The translations under genes were made by a program, and so were the position numbers. DNA of 64,000 nt from Trichobilharzia szidati (taxonomy: Eukaryota; Platyhelminthes; Trematoda; Strigeidida; Schistosomatidae): positions 31,506,804 through 31,570,803 of the forward strand of contig OX235277.1 of the NCBI GenBank assembly GCA_944472155.2. Reading direction: 5' to 3'. The notes beneath the pieces were generated by a model. The model saw nothing but the letters and a program-made list of their open reading frames with translations. It did no database searches and was not told where the DNA came from. Of the stretch, positions 24,101 to 39,100 are shown in pieces (positions within the stretch are counted from its first letter, which is position 1; each line of letters starts with the position of its first letter).

Positions 24101-27100
24101 ACAATGGAGCTTGGAACAGATGCATTTCAGACAGACAACTGATGAGTTTCATATTGAAAAAAGCACTAGACTGGTTCCCGTTTTCCTTGATATCCGACAA
24201 CTCATTTGGATCTTAACTGCATCCGTCAGCAGTGTGGGATTCGTGATTAATCTTAGAATCAGAATATGCTACCTCTTTTCTCTCTGTCTCTGTCGTAATG
24301 ATTTATTGTCAGTAGTCATTATATCAGATGAAAACTTTTAAAGATATTTGAGGATTATGGATACTGACTGTCAGTTAATTCGATGGATGTAATTTGAAAC
24401 CTGATGCGAGTAGTCATCAATGCGGATACATCATTAACTCACTAAAGTTTATGAAAATAACCTAATCATTAAAGGTACCTTTGAGACTGTATAATTTTTC
24501 ATCTTTCCAAACTGCGTCGAGGATATCTGCTAACAGCTTGGTGATATAATGATACAGTGATTTGACTATGCCTATAATGAGTCTAAGCATGTATTTTATG
24601 TAACTCAGTCTTAAATACTCTTCGGCAATTGTCTACCTGACATTACTAATATTTAACTGAACTACTCACTGGTTTTTCCTTCTTTATTTTATTCGATCAA
24701 TCTATAGGTGAAATTTAATAATCAGTTGGTTGATGTTGAAGAGGGAAGTGAAGCTCATCAAGCTGCATTCGCAACATATACTTATATTGGAAGCATTGAT
24801 AATGTGGGTCGATTGCCTTGGCATGTATGGTCACGTGAAAATTTCGCCGGTTGTATTCATTCTATTTTAGTTAATGAAAACAGTTATTTGGATGTTTCAT
24901 CGTAAGTGTATCATTTATTGAATATTTAGAAGCTTTCCAATTTTTCCTAGTGACTGTATTTATGATTCTGCGTCGCTGGTTCCATATTAAAATGCTCACC
25001 AATTATGAACCTGGTCCAGATTCACTTCCTGTCCGACGTACCACTAAACCTCGCTTAGCCGATAGTAAGTCCGGAAAAGGATGAAGGTTGGGAATGAAAC
25101 TGTCAACTCTACACCGTAAAAACTACACCATAGTTAGATAAACTTCACAACTCAAGCTTGAAGCTCTATTTTCCATTCGGGACTCAAAGAAATGAATAGT
25201 AATTAGTATTTATGATTCACCTCACAAGCTGATACCATCTCATGAACCAATGAAAGCCAGTGAAGAACGAGGCAGTTTCTTCGTTTTAGTTTAGAGCAAG
25301 ACCATGTAAAGCTTCGGTGAAATCATGGCGATTTTATTTTCAGATTAGTTATATTTTCATAGACCAAACAGCTTACTAACTAACATCCGAAGCTATTTTT
25401 TGACTAAAAGTTGAGCTATGATTTCACGCGTTATAGGTGAAATATTTGATTAGGCATTGAAAATAAACTGTCATTTTTGTTTCTACTCGTGGTCCTAACT
25501 TCTATCCAAACAGAATGATTTCCTGACACCGTCATATTTTGTTAGATCTTATCAACTACGTACCAACTTACAAGTCAGTGTAAAAACGCATAAATTGTAC
25601 GAAGAGAAAGAAGTACTTGTTTCCGTATATCGAAGCATATTCTGAAGAACTTGAGAATCAAATAGTGAGAAAGCCTTCTTCACGTGGTAGATAGGGTGTA
25701 AGAAATCGACCTTCGAAAATCTTTTAAGATAATGAAAGCATGAAAAAACTTCATTCTACGCTTTAGCCTTACAACATTTCGCTTGCCATGACTGACAGGT
25801 TATGCGGTAGATTTACCAATGTAAATCCTAATGCAATTCATTACATTCATGGGTGTATTTTGTTCCATTCTATATATTGTATGACTTTTGTGTTTTTCCA
25901 CCGCTGTCGAGGAATTTTATGGAGCATTGCAGTTATCATCGGTATTTCTTTATTTACGCAAAACTTACTGTACTGTCTTTCTATTCCTTAATTAGTCGAA
26001 TGATTCAGCATACAGATATTGGTCGTGGAATTCGATTAGGACAGTGTGAAGTACCTAAACAACGTTGTAACGATAGAATTTGTGGTGGCGGTCGATGTTC
26101 TAGGCGTTCATATCCATTCTTAGAAGAGTTGAATTTTGCTTGTGATTGTAGTGAATCTGATAAGACATTTCCAGAGAAAACAATGGATATTCGTCGATCT
26201 GTTGGATGCCATCGAGGTAATTAATACTAGTCATGCTGTTTATATATATATATATCTTATAGTTTACATTTCAGTGAGAAGTAAAGTTCCTACCATGTTA
26301 ATCAATTGATCTATCCTGTGCTGGTAGTTCAGTAGTGGGACGTTAGGAAAAGAGGGTTGGCTGAGTGTGAGTTGGGTAACCCCACCCCATCAAACTAAAC
26401 AACACCATCGCTATTGAGACTTCAAAACTTGAAGCTTGGAGTCCTACATTCCACTCCGAACACAAAGAATATATATATATATTTTTTAAGATCTTAGTAG
26501 CACAACTGGGCACACGAGTCTGGGTGTTTCTGGCATTCATCATTATTAATATACGTAGGTTTCTGAGAGTTCAGAAGATGAAATGAGGAAAGAAGTTACG
26601 ATTGAGTCAGAGAGAAGGAATTCAGTCTCTCCTCATACGTTCTGAAGAGCATTTGGTGTCTGTTAAGTCAAAAACAACAATGGCAGCTGATTGCCAACTA
26701 CTTTTTGTATACCACATCACCATAAGCTTAAAAGAAAATCTAGAGGAAACTAACTTTTATTCTTAGTATATTTGCAGTGAGTGCTTATGTGGAAGGATAA
26801 ATTTTTGATTTCGATAATATTCTTAGTAAAATAAGTGACACTCACTGATCTGAAGTTTTCAAAAGTTCTATTGAATAATTTTAATTGACAGACTTTCACT
26901 GTTATTCTTCACAAAGAAGTTAGCGCTGATGATGTTGTCTAAAAGGACAATCAAAGCTACACAATTAAAAATCATCTAAATGTCAAAGATCGGAGCAAAG
27001 CACCCAATACATCTAAGTAAGCCATACAAACACCTACACCATCCTCAGAATAAAAGCCAAATGATAATCATAAGAAATGTCAGTATGTACATGAATCAGT

Positions 27101-30100
27101 CATCAAAATGCTAATTATTATCGTTGTCATTCCTGTTGGTCCTTTGACCATTCGTGGTCATTAAACTCACTGACTTGAATTTAATGTAGTATGCTTGTTG
27201 TTCCAGTCTTGAATTCTGTCAGCGTTACAAACATCTCATGCTGAGCACAAAACATAAGTCGAGATGAGCAACACCATGCTGACTGACCTCTTTAAAAATC
27301 TGATCACACCAGTTTGGTTTGTATGATTATAATTCATTCAATCTTACTTTCATGGAATTATGTAAGTTTCATAAGTACGAATTACTATTGAGAAGATTCT
27401 GTTATATCATCTAGGTCAAAGTAAAAGAATCTTTTAAAGAGATGTATATTCATTGTCAAATGAATGCTATAAGACTGAACAGCTGATTGCTCTGCATTAA
27501 CTTACAGTGAGTTATGGTAGGAGATCTTGTTATCGAGGTTGACTTGGCTGTCTCAAAATAAGGCGTATGTAGATAATACATACAGAGGCGAGTGGTAGCT
27601 TGTAACCTTGTGAGTTAAAGTAGACTGTTTGTATTGCATCTCTACTCGCGTAGAAAACTATCACTTTATAAAAAATTGTCAAATCTCAATCTATAACTTA
27701 TTGAAATAGTAATTACAAATATACTTGACTTGAGTGTCAGTCAGTACCGACTGATTTCAGTGTGTATGATGGATTAACATCATTCAGACAAGTGCTGAGG
27801 ATTGATGAGCATTCAAAAGTTATTCTTTCTTAGTGTGTGTCACCTAAACTGTCAACTGAGAGCCTACAGACTTCACAATAAACACCATACTACTTAACTG
27901 TCAATTCGATATGTAAGGGAATTTGGAACTTCAGATTGTAATTTACTGAATATTCAGCCTGTTCATAATTCATTGCCGTCATTAAGCATATATTAGTCAG
28001 TCCTTCGTCCTCTCATCAGAAGACTTGATGGAAACCATTTTGAAGCTAGTGACTAATGGACACTGAACTACATTATGACAAAAAGATTTTAGAAAATCTG
28101 AACTTAGCGGATGATTTATTTCTCGTGTCTCACAAGCAAAAATCAACAGGTTTGCAGCAAAGATAGTGAAGACAGGACTCCAAGTGAACGTAGAGAGGAT
28201 GTAATTGATACATTCAATTAAAACAAGTATTGACCATCGTGAATGAGAGAAATCTAAAGAAAGTCTACTTATTCCCTTACCTCGACAACATCCTTTCAAC
28301 TACATAAGGCACGAATGAAAGTGTAAGAAAGCAGCTGTCAGGAAATCAAGATTGTTTTTCATCACTCTGATGTCAGTGTGGAGATCTGTAACACTTGACA
28401 TATGGGCATAGGATCTGAATTGTTAATATTTATATTAAGTCAGCTCTTCTATATGTTTCAGAGACTTGGCTAACACGTCACCAAAAGCATTTCCAACAGG
28501 TTACCGAAGGATTTCCTCAGCATCTGCCCCCAGTCGATGGTACTGAAAATCCTATAGTCGCCCAGAAAGAATCAACTAGCAACAAACAAGTCTGACAGGT
28601 AGCGAACCAGTCAACAGCTTATTGCCTAGTAAATATGCAGAAGGAAGTGAAGATGGATCGACATTAGCTGAGGAGATACTTCAGTGACATCACACACCAT
28701 GTCGTGGATCCTGAATGATTAACAACGAGTTCGGCATAAGTTCAAGGGTGATATAGGGATAATGTGAGATAGAAACGAAAGATTTTGGGCTGTAGTGGAA
28801 CCAGCTAAAAATGATCACAAAGAAGAGGGTGTTGAAGCCCTGTGTTTCACTCGAAACTGACGGGATAGATGATAAATGTGATACTTGAACAAAGCAAGAA
28901 GGACATATGTACCAGGATAACACGAGCTTATCTTTCATTATTTCAAGGATGAGCTCATGTCATCCTGGTACATTTGTCGTCCTTGCTTTGTTGAAGTTTA
29001 TTAATGGAAAGAATTGTATAGAGTTTTTAAATAAGTAAAATAATAAATTCAGACAGGCTGATTATTGCACAATTCAGAATCTTTTTTTTACTTATCAAGT
29101 CAAATCTTATTTTTCACTTTTGTGTTGTATTTTTATTTAATTAGATGCTCCAATTCTTGAAATGGATGGTGATATGGTCTATGTGATCGATTTTGAGCAA
29201 CAGATTAATAAACTGATAACGCACACAGATGATATTAGTCTACAGTTTAAAACTGATGCACCTTTAACAGGACAATCACGTCATCTACCATTGTTTTATT
29301 CAGTTTCACGTGCAGACAAATCATATTTCCGTGTTGATTTAGTCGATGGACAAATACGTGTTCAAACGAATATTAATCATAAAGGCAAACCTCATGCATA
29401 TGAAGTAAGTAGGGGTATTAATATATGTGTAAAACTTGGGCACTGTGGTAGTAAGTAATTCCATATTAGTTTGTTTATTAGGTATATAGGTAAGTAGAGG
29501 TAGGCTATGAAAAGAATGATCGGTTTGAATCGACACTTCAAGAGTAACACACTGATGATTGAAGTCTGAAGTGATGTTAAGCAGTGGTTAAAGGGTATAA
29601 TCACCTGGTCAGCTGTGATGTCAGCAGGCTAGAATGTACCTATCAGAGATCATGTAAGTCTCCTTCGGCGGTGTAGGCATTACGCTAGGAATCAAGTGTA
29701 GGCCGTCTACACATTCTCTGACTGGTAAATTCCAATGTACTGATTGTAGTCTTTATGTTAAAGATATTATAACATCCCGTAAGGCCTAGCACGTGTAGTA
29801 TTCAGACTTCACTTCTCAGTGTTTTTTTCTTCTGTTTTCTTTATTCAGTGAAATACGCTGTGTTTTTTTTAATTGGTGAAACCATCTTAGATAGTATTAG
29901 TGTGCTGAATTTGTAATGACCTAATTAAAAGTAATCATTGAAGCTAAAAAGAAATCAGTTCAAGTAGTGATAGATCACCTGAGGGAATCCTGGCCAAAAA
30001 TGAGTTTTTTCTTAGATCAGTAAGGGGGTTATTTTGCGATACTTTCTTAAGTGAGAAAGTTTTAACAGTAAAGTGAAATTTCTGGCTAACTTTTATTTAA

Positions 30101-33100
30101 ATAGTCATAAAAAGACTATATGTTTATAGAATGTGTTTCGACCTTACTTTAACTATATTCATCGGTATTTTCCGCTGAATATTCTTATTCTTGATAGAAC
30201 TCGCAGTCTGCGAAACATTAGGTAAGTAGTTAGATCTCTGAAACAAATGATCTATGATCTATCTAGTCAGCAGGAAGGATAGAATGCGCCTTAAATAATC
30301 ATCTCAACTTACATATTTCCTGAAGAATGGCGAATAAAAATTAATTTAGTATTCTCTTAGCTTTGGTATGTGATTACGAATGTATACATCACTAGGCTAT
30401 CTGATTTCATCGGGATTTGCTGTATAAATTGGTAAAGTTTGTCTAAGCTATTTGATGAACATTCATGTCTGGTACTTGTCAGTCTTGGATACCATGTGTC
30501 AGTATTTTTGACCTCGATCTGCCGAATTAATGAAAAAGGTAATAACTCTCGACATTGTTTTCTGTAACTCATGAGGAGCATACAAGTTTTACTTCCTTGT
30601 GAAGTCGATACTTGAATTTTGACTGAAAGCTTTGAGTATAAGACTTCAAGGTGGAATGGTGAAGAAATATCATAAAATTATTTCCCTTGATAAACTTGAA
30701 CAAGGCAACAAGAAAATACTGTGCAAGATAACATGTGTTGTCATTATATTTCATTGGTTCTTCTCAGCTGCATCTAACTATGATCAATTTAATATCAATA
30801 TTGTGAAATATTCAAATACTGTAGTTATTGATCATAAAGTTGATGAACATTAGTATCACGTGATTAGGTAGCATAATGGAAAGGAATAAAGGTCGTTGTT
30901 AAGCTCTTCAATATGCATACAAATAATTAATAAATATTTTGGAATTACGAATGAGTGTTACAAATTTAAAAGAGGTGTAAAATCAACAATCCACCTGTGT
31001 AAGGATCAAGTAACTTAATCGAACAGAGGTCAAAAAGGAGTCCGGTTAAGAATAGCTGGATAAAGATAAAGTTGGGACAGGAAACTGCATAATAATAATA
31101 TTATAATTAAAACAACATAATTAACACACGCAAAGTGCATTCACCAGGGTAAAGGAAGATTAACAGTGGTTTCCTTCTGGTTCTGATCATTTAATGGTAA
31201 TCGGATCATAGATACATAGTACTTTGGAGCTTTCTTGAACTTTTATTAATTCAAAGGATTTTATTACATCGATTTCATGGCCACAGTCTAACATTTGGTG
31301 AGCGGTCATACTGTGACGACAGAAGGCAAGAGTCAGGCAACAAATCATTTATAAAGGAAATCAACGCATATTTATATATTTTCATGTACATTACTATGGA
31401 TATTTAAGTAAACAAACACAGTCGTCCGATTGGTTGTTTCTCACGTAAAGTTAATCTTTCATCTATTTGTGACTGTTTCTTGAATGTCAAATCCTCTATA
31501 TGTTAACTGCATCCGCCTACGCACAGTCTGCTGTGGTCGGTTTTGAATCAATCTTTGTTCACATTTTCTCACAACAAATCTTGGGAACGTAAATATTGAC
31601 GTAAATTACTGTCTACCGATTTGGCTAGTAGACAGCTCTCACCACAATACTACTAGGCACTTTTGCGACTTTCGGACGAAAGTTTGTTGAAATAAGCGCA
31701 GACAGGTGGTCATAAACACAATGTAAAATGGTATATGCAGCAGGAAAAACAATTAGGATGTATACGCATACGTACGTATCATTTATTTGCAGTTTTAAGT
31801 TAATACATTATTTCTCTGCTTAATTACTTTGTCTCCTTATTCAAGGAATTCTTTCTCCCAAGTGCAATGCTCAACAATAATCAATGGCATACTTTGCATA
31901 TTGCTCGTCGTGCAGACCATATAGTTATATCTGTTGACAGAGCTTCGGTAACTGGTAAGTTCAATTCAACAGTAAAGGATACTTATTGTTATGTGTGTGT
32001 GGAGTTTATTGTTTACTGAGCACCATGAGTAATCAGTGAATTTTTTTTATGAAATAAAAGAGATTTATGGCTCAGGCAGATCATTTTTGATGTCGTTGTG
32101 TTCTCTGAGGTGGATGGTTTAGCTGGAAACAGTGGAAATGCCGAAATTTTTCATGGAATTCACAGAAGCCTGCTACTCAGATGAATCTTCAATCAAAAGA
32201 CACATTGTTATTTTTATTCTTTCGGGTTCTGCCTGTAGTTGAAACAATGATGACTAGATAAGTGAAAGTGGTGGCCTTCTTCAAGTTCCTCCCGTTGGTG
32301 GTAATTGGTGCTTGTTGCTTTTGGTTGGGATTCTTCATCATCTCTGTCTTCTCCATATTCACTGTAAGTCCTTTCTTCGCTACTTCTTCTCCCAGCTTGC
32401 TGGTTTTCGCTTGTAAGTCTTCGAGTTAGTGTGGCACTAGGTATAAGTCATCCGCGAAATCTAGAAATTATAGAGTCTTCCTATCAACTCCACATTTCTT
32501 ATCTCCTCTCAGTCCACAGTTTGCCGCGTGATCTAGTTAACTGCAGTCAGGAATATCGTCGTTGATAATTGGCATTCTTGTCATACTCCTACTTTCTCTT
32601 CAAAGGCTTCGCTGTGTTTTTCGTCTTGAATTACCGTCATATAACTGCTGAATTACGAAAACGAAGGGAGAAGCTGAGTTCAATGTACAATGCACCTGGT
32701 ACAGAAGTGAAGAATTTTTGGTAAAGACAAAAGACCATTCTACGACACACTGGTAACTAAGGTAAAGCAAGCCACAGGTAAAGAAAACTTCAGAGCATCG
32801 TCTCAGATAACCAGGTCGCTATCCAGCAAAGGATTACCTCAGATGAAACCAATGAAAGATAGTCAGGGAACCTAATTACCAAAGACGAGAAGCCAAGGAA
32901 ACAACAAGCTGGTCCCTTCAAATGACTCTTGAACTGACCACTACCTGTAACTTGTCCAGAAATAAATCTATCAGCTATAAAACTGGCGTTAACCACAATC
33001 CTCCCACAAAATCAGTAGTCTTCAATGTCATAATGCAAATGAAAGTAAACCTGGGAGGCAACAGGACCGAACAAAATTCCTTCAGAAGCAATGGAAATGG

Positions 33101-36100
33101 ATCCCAAGACCTCAGCGGTATATGCTCACGCCACTATTACAGAAAGTTTAGAAGGAATAGAAAGTACCTGCCGACTGACTGGAAGAAAGGTTTCCTTGTT
33201 AAACTACCAAGAAAGGGTGACTTAATCCTTTGTATAAACGCCTTGGAATCACGCTCTTGCCCATGCCATGCAAATTATTAAGTCACATTATCCTGAAGAG
33301 GCTGAAAGATGCAATAGATACGAAACTTCCCGGAACAAGATAAGTTCCGAATTGCAACACTGAGCATTATCATCGAAGAGAGCATAGAATGGTAGTCAAA
33401 TCTCTCCCTCAACTTCATCGACTTCTAAAAGGCCTGCAATATTGTTGACCGCTAAATAATTTGAAAACTGCTTCAACACCACAGAATGCCCGAAACCTTT
33501 ATCAACGAACACATTAACATATCTCAAATTCATTAACTACTAAAGAATTATTCATATGACAAAAACATAGTCAAACTCCAGATCAATAAAACGAAGCATG
33601 GCGAAATACCAGTTAACAACTGACCGTGACTAATGTCACTAAGAGAGACAATTATATCAGTCATAGAGAATTCAAACAATTCCACTTCATACTGAAGTCT
33701 GCACTGAAGATAGTATTGTCTGGAAAGACAATGAAAGCTTCTCATCACCTGTTGCATTTTAATGTCAGAATGTTATTCATTAAGCTTCTATGGAATTAGA
33801 ATTGATTGTTATCCCTTTAGGCAGACTATCTTATAATGACACTCACTAATCTTGATAATGATTAACGAAGGAGATTAGTCATCACAGTAAACTGCTTTTA
33901 TACGCAAGAATGGCTATCGCATCCCTAGGTGAATTTTTGAATAGAATCATTAAAAACTGTTATGATATCAATCGTATAATTCATATGAATAATAGGCTTT
34001 ATTATATATATATTAGATGTGGGTAGTATATGCACGTCTATATAAAGGGTAATTCCTGTTTACCTTGATCAATATTTTTACAGGTACTCTATTCATTGAA
34101 ACTCCTTTACGAGGTAGGGAGATAGGGGGAAAAATAACTTTAATTGTCTGTTATTCACCTATGGTGTACACGTAATTTAAACACTTTTGTAGATATTACT
34201 TTTTTGGGTAGATGGCAGTGTTGTCATTCAGGAAGATGTTGATTTGACAAGATGTGGTAGTAGAGTTTGCCATCACAGTTTGTACTCATGACTACATTAC
34301 TAATACTACTACTACTACTAATAATAATAATATTAAATACTATTGTCACTACTAACAGCAACTGTATAGATGCTCACTGATATCTACTCACAGTAGGGGG
34401 TGATTATTTTTCGCAGGTGCTTTATTTTAACCATTGTGAATGTTTTATTATTCAGATAAATCATTTTAATTATAACAGTACTGAAGTTAATTTAGTCATT
34501 TCTTCATATACTTCACTTTACGAATTTCATTAAAACAAAAACAAAGAATTGTGCAAAATAAGATGCTACCATCGTCTATTTCGTCGGCTTCTCATCATCT
34601 GCTTACAGCTCAAAGAAATTATCAAGTTTATGTACAAAACAATTTTAACATATCTGTAAATTTTCAGTGATATCACTTAGTGACAGGAGACTCCAAACTT
34701 CATAAATGGTGTTCAGAAATTCCACTTATAAGGCTTCTATCCACATGGTTCAAGTCTGAACGAAAAATAAATGCTCCAGTACAGTGGCGAAGGAGTTGTG
34801 TAATAAAGATGAAAGGTGTATGATATGATGAGTAACTGATACGTTGAGTAACAATGTGGTGAGTTCACCTCAAATCACAGAAATAAGAGACAAAGAAAAT
34901 TACTTCAAACCGAAGGAGAAGAGGTCAGAATCAAAGATAGTTAACCATTTGAACACATAAATCGATTATCAGTCGTGTGATAGCAGTTGCTTCTGCAAAC
35001 TTGAGGAGAACTGAACTACTTTGTCTGTCATTAATTTTTAAGGATTTCATGGTGTCCACTTTATAACGCGTAACGATGAAGTGCCTGGCTGTGGCACTAC
35101 CGAACTTGATAATTTCTTTGAGCTGTAAGTAGATGATGAGAAGCCGACGAAATAGACGATGGTGGCATCTTATTTTGCACAAATCTTTGTTTTCACTCTT
35201 TTCATATTCAGTCATTGTACAGTGATGACGAAAAAATAGCAGTTAAACGACAATCATATAGGTCATCATTTCATAAGGAGTTTCATTCTTTTTTGATATA
35301 TGACAGCCTTTGCTGTCTGTGTATTCATTATGTCAATGATGCTTACATGACTGACTACAACTGTTGATCATTTTTGTTTAACCATTTGGTCACTGTTAAT
35401 GGCGACAAGGATATTCAATCATCATAACAGAGATTAAATGGAGTGGAGGAAGACTCATATTTCATCATACAGTATATATTTATAATCATTATTTTAAAAC
35501 CTAATGGGTGGAATTCATTCCATTGTTATTATTATTATTGCTGTTATTATTATTATTATTATCTATAGTTTGGTTTGTATAATATTCTATTTAAACAGAG
35601 TAGACGCTCACATTAATTAACCTTTTTCTTCATTCTTGAAATCTTTTTCTGTAACCAACATTCAAAATTTTTTTCCAGAACGATTCAATATCTGTGAGCA
35701 GAAACAGTAGTAGTTTCATTACTAAGCTTAGATGATTTAGCACTACCTCTCTGAAAGCTGTTAGCAATCTAACCCTAGTTTGTGTTATACTTTTTAACGC
35801 TCAACTCTGTGTGCGTGTATATGCGTGTGTTTATAAAATAATATGCTAATCAGTTTTACACACATGATATTTTTGCACATTTTGGAGTAAACGATAAAAA
35901 TGGGTGTTGAGTAGGTCGGTGTGTGTATGGGCTTGCACATCTGAATACATCTGGTGATCAAAAGGAATTCATTTTTGCCATGGAAACTTGAGGATTGACT
36001 TCACTTTCTTAAATCTTAAATTGTTTGATCGATTAAATATTCAAGTTTGGGCTTACAGGGCTTTGATTGGTTACAGGTTTAATCGTGTGCTGACATCAGT

Positions 36101-39100
36101 TAGAGGACCATTGGAAAACCAGGAAGTACTGGACAGTTGTTTCGGCCCACTTTGCAACTCTTCATCAGCACACATTCGCCGTGGTTCACACCTCATGACC
36201 GGTTACAAAGAGAGGTCATTGACCATTCAGCCACTGGGACCAAATCTAATGCCCATGAATTCCGACTTCTGACTATTCGTGTTGTTCACAGTGCAACCAC
36301 TAGCCAATGTCATAAGCGAATAACTGTCCTCTTACCTGACCTGATTGACACTTATAGTTACCTCTCACTAGAACTTAAGGTGACTTCTCGTATACAGTGA
36401 GTCGCCAGTATGCGTCCAATTGGTTTGAAAGTGTTGGTTTGCAGGTGTTTAGTTGGTTATAGATTTGATAGATGTCAGCTAGAGAACCATTGAAAAATCA
36501 AGGAGTACTGGATAGGTATTTCGTCCTATTCTGGTGCCCTTCATCATTACCACACATAAACAGGTGGTCAATTTCCAGGCATGGATCGAACTTTCACATC
36601 GACACTCTAAAAGTATGGTTAGTAATCACCATTCATTTAATTCTTTGCAAAACAAAAATTCGATTTGGAAGTTTGTGTGTGCAGTACTAGTAGATTATTT
36701 TGGGTTCATGTATTTTTTAAATTTTTTTTTTTGGTGATGCTAGGTGAGAAATTTATTCATAAAATATTCATATTGTGTGTTTACATAGTCTAACGAAAGT
36801 AATTACAATGGTCTTTTAAGTTAATTATAAGTGTATCAGACTAACTTAGTTTGTTAATTTGAATCAGTTCCACTTATTATTGTTGATGACAAATATGTCT
36901 GTACTTATTTTTATTTATGACACCTGTCTGAGGATTTGATTAATTTTAAGCTAGAGTTCGTTAGAAAACGAATCTAGTAGTAATGAAAGACTTCTCGTGA
37001 TTTGGAACTTTTCAGTGACTCCAAGAAGGATTGCACAATGGACCTTCAGTTTACGAGGTGCGAAAGTTTATTATTCAGCCGTTGAATCATGATCCAGAAA
37101 CCTCATCCTGGGTTCTATCTCTGTTGAGGTTGCTTGTGAGGACCGATGAATAGACCGAGAAGAAAAAGAAACCAATTTACAGTGTTCATACTACAGAGGG
37201 ACAAGTTGGATCACTGGATTTATGCTCATCACCTAAGGATCATTCAGTACTAATCCTTTTTCTTTTTACATCCCTTGCCTTCCAAGTGGAACAATCGGCT
37301 TCGAGTTTTTGCAGTTGCTGTGGTGTAGTTTTTACAGCGTGAGGTTGTTAGCCTAACGGCTTATCATCGGTTAGTAAACTAAGGAGTGCTTCGTCCGAGA
37401 ATCGAACCCAAACCACCTGCATTGTTAGTGAGACTTCTACTACGCACGCTTATTCTTGGTAAATCGACATAATTACATTGACACAGAAATTAATGCATAT
37501 AAACTAGCAGAGTTATGTAAGAAATAGTAAAAAGTTGTTCAACTTCATGTTATTGTTAAATATTACTGAGGGCGATATAAGTAGATAGAAAAGACAACTC
37601 ATGTCAATCTGAACATCATCAGATGATCACTTCGTCTATTCGAATCAAACCAACTCAGAGTTTAATCAGAATTCAAAAACCACTCTAAATCCTGAGTAAC
37701 TAACTACTTAGTGGTACGGACATAACACATAGAATGTGATTAGTTACATCTCTATATTTTATTTACCGTCGATATAAGTTAAATCTGTCTAATGCGGAAT
37801 TTCAGTCGACAAGAATATTGAACTTCTTCACACTTACATCATCCTTCTTTCTGCCTAACGCTACAAACTACCAGTTGAGTGAGATAACTATTTGTCTATC
37901 AATCATCACTTGCTACCCAGTCAGATCAAGGTGATCTAAAGACCGGATGGCCGTTTCGCTCGTTTCGGGTTGAACTCTTCAAAGGTGTATGCTGTTTGAT
38001 TCAGCTCAGGGAGCCGAATCAGTTCAAATCATCCGAATTCCAATTAGTTACTTGGACTAACCGGTAACACTATAAGTGAAATTCACAATTTGCACCTTAC
38101 ACAGTTCGAGGAGGTGAAATCTTGCTACCAAGCACTACTGGTTCATGTGAGTGACATACAGCTACTCATACCAATCAATCAGCACCATTCAGTTTTGCGC
38201 ATTTATGCTTGTAGTATTGAGCAGATCACATATTGTGGTGATGTGAATAATTTCGATTTCCCAAGAAAACTGTGGTGGAATTTCACCTCCTCAAGTTGTT
38301 TAGATTGCGAATTAATTTGCAAACTGAGAATACAATTCATTCAGCCTTTCTATTGATTACTTATCAGTTTGATTTCTTTCTGGTTTAAAGAAAAGTAAAC
38401 ATACATACACACGTTAATTATATTTCTTGTCTAACTGTAATAATTGGTTGATTCTAGGGTGTTAGTTGATAATTTGATACGAAGAAATCGATAGTGTGTG
38501 TGTGTGTCTGTGCGAGTTTCATTAATTGTTTTTGAAGAAAAGTTTTCATCGCTGTAGATTTATGCGATTATGCTATCATCACACACACAAACACAGTGTT
38601 CAATTTGTTTGGTTTATTTTGCACCAAAAAATAACTCTTTTCTACAATTTTTTGGTTAATTTCTTGAACTTAACCTTATCTCAATAACTTGTACTTGAGT
38701 GAAGTGTAAGAACAAATTAGTCCCTTATTTTGTTTTTAATTCCCCAATGACTTTGTTTAACTGATGTTGTATACATTTTTGTTTTTGCTTCGTATTGTGT
38801 GTAATATTCATCATTTGATTCAGGTCACTGTCATTTTTCCTGTTGTTTGATCAACTGTACTAAAATGTTCGACTTCTAGTACAGATGCGTCGACGATGTC
38901 AGAAACGATGCCTGCCGGGTTCAATTTTCAGTGCGAACACTATCATCACTCACTAGGACTGCCGTTATATGCAGATGACGAGACGTAGACAGGAATTTTC
39001 TCTTCGTTGTTAGATGGTTGGAGGCGATCGTTAGGAAGCTCTGGAATTAGATTTCGTGCCTGTTGGTAGCAAGGCATATCTGTCCCTTCTGAGATTCAAA

